64,000 bases of DNA from Candidatus Altimarinota bacterium (lineage in GTDB: Bacteria > Patescibacteriota > Gracilibacteria > UBA4473). Position numbers and translations under genes: made by a program. The notes under the pieces are model-generated. The model searched no databases. It saw only the letters and a list, made by a program, of their open reading frames with translations, and was not told the origin of the DNA. Position 1 is the first letter of the stretch, and each line of letters begins with the position of its first letter. The DNA lies in contig JAIPIF010000004.1 in the NCBI GenBank assembly GCA_021734785.1, positions 52,935 to 116,934 on the forward strand. Direction: 5' to 3'. Of this stretch, positions 59,862-64,000 are shown in pieces.

Positions 59862-61202
59862 CTACTGCACTTCTCCCACCTTCAAAAACTCCATCGGATC
59901 CCGGTGCTCTCCGTCGATGAAAACCTCAAAGTGCAAATGCGGCCCAGTGGTGAATGCTCCGGCTCCAGGAGTCCCCGGCGTCCCACCCGTCAGGGCAAAT
60001 GCTTGACCCGCAGAAACGGTGTCCCCCTCGCGCAGCAGGATATCAGAAACGTGGCCATACACTGTATAAAAATCATTGCCGTGGTCAAGAATCACATACG
60101 AGTAGTTGTATCCATTCTGGGCAACTTTTTGGACGGTGCCACCGGCGGGAGCCAAAATTTCGGTCCCCTGCGGTGCCCAAAAATCCACGCCCCAGTGATC
60201 GCGATGCAACCGTTTTTTGTAGTCGGGATCCCCAAAGGAAGCCGTGATCTTGGGCAAAAGAGGCAGGGGAAACTCAAGGGCAAATACTTCGGGAGCAACT
60301 TCAGGGGCTGGTGTTTCCGAAGGAGGTTCTTTGTCCGCGTACAGATTTTGGAGATAAATCGTCGCGGCCGCCTGCTGCCGCCGCGCCAGATCCAGTGCCC
60401 GCTCCAATCGTCCCTCATCGTACTCGAGCCGATTTCGCACACGGGCTTTTGCCTCCGCCAAATCGGAAAGCGTTTTTTTCTGTGCGACGATCTGATTTGT
60501 GAGGGTTGAAACTCGGGCAAAAATCTGTGCCGCCTGCTGCTCCTGCTGATCGAGTGACGTTTTGAGCTCCTGCAGCTGACGAAACTGTATATCCTGTTGG
60601 GATCGAAGCACTCGTTCCCGCTGCGCATCTTCTTGTACTTCTGCCATCGAACGGTCAGAAAAAATCCAGCGAATGAGACTCCCCACTCGACTGCCTTGAA
60701 AGCTATCTTCTTGAATAATTTTTTTGCTCAAGTTTTTGTCGCGTTCAGATTCTAGCGTTCGAATGTGTGCACGGAGTGCTGATTTTTGTCGAGTGATGGT
60801 TTCCAACTCTTCCTGCCATTTTTGACGAAGTGTCGCCAACTGCTGTGCTTTTTCTTGGGTCAAAGCAGCCTCCCGATCCAAAAGCTCCAGCTGCCCTTCG
60901 ATCAGCGTTCGTTCAGAAGCGGTGTCCGCCAGCTCCTGCTGGAGAGACCGAATCTGATTTTCAATGTCCACCAACCGTTCCTCTTCGGTCTGAATATCGG
61001 TTGATCCCCTGAAATTGGTCGGCGAAACGGGGGCAATATTTTCGGATTCTGTGGAAAAATCCGTTTCCACATTTTGTGCAGACTCAGAAGGAAAAACCCA
61101 CTGCAGGAGCGAATTCATTTCATCAGAGAATGCCGAAAATGCCACCGATGGAACACAAATTGTGATCAAGAATATTGTGGAAAGATTTTTCATTTTTTTC
61201 AT
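59862..61202 (-). CDS. exported M23 peptidase with coiled coil (EnvC-like)
   Basis: A 446-aa secreted zinc endopeptidase for peptidoglycan, or an EnvC-type amidase activator. Signal peptide near the start (MKNLSTIFLITICVPSVAFS). Residues about 75-290 form a long coiled coil (ERLVDIENQIRSLQQELADT and on). The M23 domain has HRDHWGVDFWAP with the first His/Asp ligands near residue 345 and GPHLHFEVFIDG with the HxH motif near 423, so it should be catalytic. ATG 61202 or ATG 61193 can start it; TACAAT just before favours 61193. It is divergent from nth by 20 nt. Confidence 0.93.
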   Translation of the reverse strand: MKKMKNLSTIFLITICVPSVAFSAFSDEMNSLLQWVFPSESAQNVETDFSTESENIAPVSPTNFRGSTDIQTEEERLVDIENQIRSLQQELADTASERTLIEGQLELLDREAALTQEKAQQLATLRQKWQEELETITRQKSALRAHIRTLESERDKNLSKKIIQEDSFQGSRVGSLIRWIFSDRSMAEVQEDAQRERVLRSQQDIQFRQLQELKTSLDQQEQQAAQIFARVSTLTNQIVAQKKTLSDLAEAKARVRNRLEYDEGRLERALDLARRQQAAATIYLQNLYADKEPPSETPAPEVAPEVFALEFPLPLLPKITASFGDPDYKKRLHRDHWGVDFWAPQGTEILAPAGGTVQKVAQNGYNYSYVILDHGNDFYTVYGHVSDILLREGDTVSAGQAFALTGGTPGTPGAGAFTTGPHLHFEVFIDGEHRDPMEFLKVGEVQ

Positions 61203-61222
61203 TGTAGTGCAAAATCGCCTCG

Positions 61223-61882
61223 ATGCCGAACCGATCTGCGATTGATCCCACTGTCTTCCAAAAAGCCCTCGACGAGCACTATCCCGACGAGCCCTGCCAC
61301 CTCCACTGGGATGAGAAAAAGCCGTGGACGCTGCTGTTTGCAGTGATGCTGTCGGCGCAGTGCACGGACGCAAGAGTAAACAAAACGACGCCCGAGTTGT
61401 TTGAGAAATTTCCAGATCTCGAATCGTTTGTCGCCAGACCCGTGGAAGAACTCGAAGCCGTGATTCGCCCCACTGGCTTCTTTCGGAGCAAAGCCAAACA
61501 CCTCCGTGGTGCAGCAGAGACGATGCTGCAGGAACACAACGGAAAACTGCCCGACACACTGGAGACACTGGTGAAATTGCCAGGAGTGGGAAGAAAGACG
61601 GCCAACGTGATTCTCTGGACGGCGTTTGGAAAAAATGAGGGATTTGTGGTCGACACGCACGTGCTCAAAATCACGAACCGTGCCGGGCTGATAAAAAACG
61701 ATCGCAATCCCGAGCGCGTGGAACAAAAACTGATGCAGATTTTTCCACAGGAAAAATGGGGCACCCTCTCACACCAGATGGTGCAGTTTGGTCGGGATCA
61801 CTGCACGGCACCCACCCCGAAATGTTCGGGATGTTTTTTGCAAAACGTCTGTCCAAAAATCGGAGTGAAACGGTGGAAATAA
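61223..61882 (+). CDS. nth: endonuclease III
   Basis: Removes oxidised pyrimidines and nicks AP sites. The 219-aa protein has LLFAVMLSAQCTDARVNKTT, the helix-hairpin-helix LPGVGRKTANVIL with the catalytic Lys near residue 122, VVDTHVLKITNR with the catalytic Asp near 140, and a C-terminal 4Fe-4S loop CTAPTPKCSGCFLQNVC (spacing 6, 2 and 5). All key residues are present. No Shine-Dalgarno is seen. Confidence 0.97.
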   Translation: MPNRSAIDPTVFQKALDEHYPDEPCHLHWDEKKPWTLLFAVMLSAQCTDARVNKTTPELFEKFPDLESFVARPVEELEAVIRPTGFFRSKAKHLRGAAETMLQEHNGKLPDTLETLVKLPGVGRKTANVILWTAFGKNEGFVVDTHVLKITNRAGLIKNDRNPERVEQKLMQIFPQEKWGTLSHQMVQFGRDHCTAPTPKCSGCFLQNVCPKIGVKRWK

Positions 61883-61893
61883 TTTCTTCTTTT

Positions 61894-62262
61894 TTACTCC
61901 TCCCCAAATAAAATAGTGATGACCCCTGCTCGTGTTTTTTCTCGAAGAAGCCCGCGAGGCGTCCACTGTGTGTTTTTTACTCGGAGTTTTTCCCGGAGTG
62001 AGAGAAAGGGCTGATCCCAAAATTCACTCAGAATTTCATTGAGTTTGGAGCGAGTCAAATCAGTGCGTTCCCACACGCGATGGTCCGTCTGCAATAGTCC
62101 CGTCAGCACATCAAAAATCTTGCTGCGATTGGCACCGCCCTCTCGATGACGATTGACGGAAGCAATAATTCCATCGAGTTTCTGCCGCAAACGATCATCC
62201 TGATCGATGTACCGCAAGAGTTCCTTTTCTTCCGTGAAAAACAGGAGGGGATCTTTTTTCAT
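61894..62262 (-). CDS. hypothetical helical protein
   Basis: A 122-aa soluble protein from ATG 62262 (MKKDPLLFFTEEKELLRYID). It has several Arg/Lys/Glu helices (GIIASVNRHREGGANRSKIF; LTRSKLNEILSEFWDQPFLS; LREKLRVKNTQWTPRGLL) with a winged-helix-like feel, but no family is recognised. TTGACA-N17-TAAAAG places a -10 box 8 nt before the ATG. The GTG at 62271 could add three residues. It lies downstream of the dciA-like gene with a 38-nt gap. Confidence 0.65.
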   Translation of the reverse strand: MKKDPLLFFTEEKELLRYIDQDDRLRQKLDGIIASVNRHREGGANRSKIFDVLTGLLQTDHRVWERTDLTRSKLNEILSEFWDQPFLSLREKLRVKNTQWTPRGLLREKTRAGVITILFGEE

Positions 62263-62270
62263 CGGTGTCA

Positions 62271-62299
62271 CTTTTAAAACTTTTATATAAAATTGTCAA
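62271..62299 (-). promoter_or_regulatory. promoter candidate of the 61894 gene
   Basis: Minus strand TTGACA, 17-nt spacer, TAAAAG, then TGACACC. The -10 to ATG distance of 8 nt suggests a leaderless mRNA. Same layout as 27754-27782. Confidence 0.45.
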
Positions 62300-62300
62300 C

Positions 62301-62597
62301 TCATCGTCGCACGATGTGAATCTGCTCGATTTTTTGCGGAAAATCTTCCGTGGAGAAAAAATCCAAAAGTTCGTGTGTCCGCAGGAAGAGCTCTGAGCCG
62401 GCGGCTGAATTTTTGACGCGAATGGAGAGCTCCCCCGATTCAAATTTCTTCGGTTCCCAGAGCGGGGAAAAATCCGGATATTCTTGAACAATAATTTTGC
62501 GCACTTTTTCACAAATCCAACTCCCCTTGGCCTGATCAGAGAGCTTGTATTTTTTTGCCGCAAGAAGGAGAAAATCCGATGCGTGGTCAAAACTCAT
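62301..62597 (-). CDS. dciA: DUF721/DciA-like protein
   Basis: A 98-aa protein whose order matches the DUF721/DciA family, the ancestral loader of the replicative helicase DnaB. Conserved are a basic KVRKIIVQEYPD helix, a Trp-Pro segment (SPLWEPKKFESGELSIRVKN), and SELFLRTHELLDFF near the end with a strand IEQIHIV. DciA in other groups often has an extended C-terminus, absent here. Overlaps the maf stop by 4 nt. Assignment is by pattern and moderately sure. Confidence 0.7.
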   Translation of the reverse strand: MSFDHASDFLLLAAKKYKLSDQAKGSWICEKVRKIIVQEYPDFSPLWEPKKFESGELSIRVKNSAAGSELFLRTHELLDFFSTEDFPQKIEQIHIVRR

Positions 62598-63229
62598 CCT
62601 CTTTGTTGTACTCTCTTTTTTGCCGGCGTCAAAATTTTGACCGGATTTTTTCCATAAATTTCTCGGATCATTTCTCCCATTTTTAAAATCGGAACGCCGA
62701 GAATATTGGGGAAATCCCCTTCGATTTTTTCGATGAGAAACGCCCCGATTCCCTCCACCGTCAGCCCACCTGCTTTTCCTTTCCAGTCATTGAACGCGAG
62801 AAAATCACGGATCTGGCAGTTGGTCGTGTCAGCACGGAAGTGGACCCAGGATTTTTCGACCTGTGTGACATGAAATTTTTTGCCGCCCTGATTTCCCACG
62901 AGAGAAATGCCCGTAAAACCGGCCACACGGTTTCCGCGATAGGACTGAAACATTGCGAACGCCTCTTTTTTGGTCTGGGGTTTGGAGAAGGTTTTTCCTC
63001 CCACCGCAACCAACGAGTCAAATGCACAGACCAGCACGTCTTTTTCTTGTTCAATTTTTTTGTACACATTTTCAGCTTTTGCTGCTGCCAGACGACACAC
63101 CCCCTTCTCCATTTTTTCATTGGGAAGCAGGGTCTCGTCGCAGTCTGGGATTACAACGGAAAACTGAAACCCCAACTTTTGGAAAATCTCCTGTCGGGTC
63201 GGCGAGCCAGAAGCGAGAATCACGTCCAT
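62594..63229 (-). CDS. maf: Maf nucleotide pyrophosphatase
   Basis: Hydrolyses non-canonical nucleoside triphosphates (dTTP/UTP-type or 7-methyl-GTP-type). The 211-aa protein opens VILASGSPTRQEIFQKLGFQ (the P-R of SPRR is changed to TR), then has DCDETLLPN, the catalytic VCAFDSLVAVGG near residue 70, KPQTKKEAFAMF, and ends with the GGLTVEGIGAFLIEKIEGDF block. ATG 63229 is used. The dciA-like gene overlaps its stop. Substrate preference cannot be read. Confidence 0.92.
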   Translation of the reverse strand: MDVILASGSPTRQEIFQKLGFQFSVVIPDCDETLLPNEKMEKGVCRLAAAKAENVYKKIEQEKDVLVCAFDSLVAVGGKTFSKPQTKKEAFAMFQSYRGNRVAGFTGISLVGNQGGKKFHVTQVEKSWVHFRADTTNCQIRDFLAFNDWKGKAGGLTVEGIGAFLIEKIEGDFPNILGVPILKMGEMIREIYGKNPVKILTPAKKRVQQRG

Positions 63230-63348
63230 CGCAGGGCATTGTAAAAGTGTCACAGATTTTTTCAAACCCAGTTATCTCTGACAGAACAAAACTCCTTTCT
63301 GTATTTCCTCACCCCATTTGAATGCAATGAATCCCCCATCTGACCCCT

Positions 63349-63378
63349 AAAAGCTCTGCCTACTGGTGGAGCTTTTTT
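63349..63378. terminator. terminator-like hairpin before the 63378 stop
   Basis: A 12-bp stem AAAAGCTCTGCC/GGTGGAGCTTTT (two G-T pairs), loop TACT, with a T run on each strand. It ends the leftward hydrolase gene. The plus-strand T7 is the stronger signal although no plus-strand gene is seen before it. Confidence 0.6.
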
Positions 63379-63932
63379 TAGTGAGAAAACAAAACTGGCT
63401 GCATTTTTTGGAGGAGCCGTGGAAAGCTGTCGTACCCGGATTTGAGATGAAAGTGTCCCGCTCCCGGGACCAGGGTGGAAGCCGTGCCGAGTTTTTGTGC
63501 TACCTCCCGAGCTTTGGCCGGTGGAACGTACGGATCGTCATCGGAGTGAAAGCAGAAAAACTCTTCGCAGTGACTTCGAATCGTTTCCCAGTCAAACGGA
63601 GCCAAAAAATCTTCTGTCCCGCGGGCCAATTCAATGTCCAGCGGTCGGACAAACCCCGCCACAAGAAACGCGGCGCGGGCAGGATACCGTTCCAGCGCGT
63701 GCAAGACAAACGGTACCCCTAGACTGTGCGCGACAAAAAGAGTCTCGCGGGAAATGTCTTTTTCGTACCGAGATAAAACTTCTCGCCAGGCAGCCAGTGT
63801 TTGATTTTTTGGGGTCGGAAACTGGGGCACGATCACCGTGTGTCCCTGTGATTCTAATTCTTTTCGGAGCCAGGGAAACCAATTTTCTTCGGGAGAACCT
63901 TCCACGCCGTGGACGAGAAAAATCGTGCTCAT
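63378..63932 (-). CDS. RBBP9/YdeN-family serine hydrolase
   Basis: A 184-aa alpha/beta hydrolase of the small RBBP9/YdeN group. It opens TIFLVHGVEGSPEENWFPWL, has the nucleophile in VAHSLGVPFVL near residue 70 (AHSLG), the acid in HSDDDPYVPP near 128 and the His in GAGHFHLKSGY near 157. ATG 63932 overlaps the stop of the upstream membrane gene (ATGA). Substrate is unknown; family members include cell-cycle and stress-linked esterases. Confidence 0.9.
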   Translation of the reverse strand: MSTIFLVHGVEGSPEENWFPWLRKELESQGHTVIVPQFPTPKNQTLAAWREVLSRYEKDISRETLFVAHSLGVPFVLHALERYPARAAFLVAGFVRPLDIELARGTEDFLAPFDWETIRSHCEEFFCFHSDDDPYVPPAKAREVAQKLGTASTLVPGAGHFHLKSGYDSFPRLLQKMQPVLFSH

Positions 63933-64000
63933 GTGGAAAGAAAAAACAAAATCCCCGCCAGCACCCCACAGTACGGCGCAAACCAGATCCAACGACCACG
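63929..64000 (-). CDS. membrane protein, C-terminal end only
   Basis: Read directly from the window edge. The frame gives RGRWIWFAPYCGVLAGILFF, then LST and a TGA that overlaps the hydrolase ATG. It is a hydrophobic C-terminal helix, and the 4-nt overlap shows it belongs to the same operon. The rest is outside the window. Confidence 0.55.
   Translation of the reverse strand, partial: RGRWIWFAPYCGVLAGILFFLST

Noticed and set aside
63266..63377. Small plus-strand RNA ending at the 63349-63378 hairpin
   Set aside because: The T7 run fits, but no promoter with a usable -35/-10 pair is found before it.

Overview
The window reads as a chromosomal segment of a Candidate Phyla Radiation (Patescibacteria) bacterium. 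It fits a Peregrinibacteria/Peribacteria-like lineage best, but that placement is inference. The evidence is a compact gene layout with many 4-nt ATGA/GTGA overlaps, few convincing Shine-Dalgarno sequences, several small exported proteins of no recognised family, a bS21 gene, two large cysteine-rich proteins, and the standard genetic code (UGA is used only as stop).

Layout. 1-1059: 5' part of pilT with two small upstream ORFs, all leftward. 1166-3826: secA. 3839-7507: a leftward chain of a GT4 glycosyltransferase and three exported proteins, each overlapping the next by 4 nt. 7571-11120: tRNA-His, a pyruvyltransferase-like gene, small membrane proteins, a queuosine-precursor transporter, a GF-rich miniprotein, and two copies of a roughly 170-bp structured repeat. 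11121-17795: a DedA/YqaA-like protein, an alpha/beta hydrolase, a cysteine-rich protein, a membrane-anchored Mur ligase, a DegT-like enzyme and a FemAB transferase. The last four are chained by ATGA overlaps and look like a cell-envelope operon. 18248-21151: 2Fe-2S ferredoxin, bL33, AI-2E family transporter, prmC and bS21. 21204-28309: exported and surface proteins (three SLH motifs; a 605-aa surface protein; two short paralog-like exported proteins) around a shikimate kinase-PurN fusion. 28377-30725: folP, tmk, folD. 30722-38217: a Kv-like channel with a C-terminal zinc ribbon, sufC-sufB, a 1238-aa coiled-coil protein on the other strand, then a short SufD-like gene.

38256-46406: rpsO-pnp, a degenerate trypsin-like lipoprotein, two tRNA-Val genes, rpsT with a lysine/alanine-rich tail, lspA, the second cysteine-rich paralog, mltG and ybaB. 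46563-49666: gyrB, a small unknown gene, and an EPS sugar-transferase-like protein lacking its catalytic domain. 49760-52910: a minor pilin and three tandem type IV pilin paralogs, one with an ATA codon where its sisters have ATG. 53354-64000: purC, trmD, membrane/exported proteins, pyrK-pyrD, an M23 peptidase, nth, a DciA-like gene, maf and an alpha/beta hydrolase.

How the genes work together. Envelope assembly dominates: SecA, LspA, MltG, M23 peptidase, Mur ligase, FemAB, glycosyltransferases, pilins and SLH proteins. Nucleotide and one-carbon metabolism is also represented (purN domain, purC, folP, folD, tmk, pyrK, pyrD), which is more biosynthesis than many CPR genomes carry.

The most unusual signals are: palindromic repeats lying in frame inside three genes; a paired structured repeat with a compensatory base change; the SK-PurN fusion; the cysteine-rich paralog pair; the tandem pilin set with a defective start; and a promoter class with a TACANT -10 box, 16-bp spacer, and frequent placement 7-8 nt before the start codon, which suggests leaderless mRNAs.
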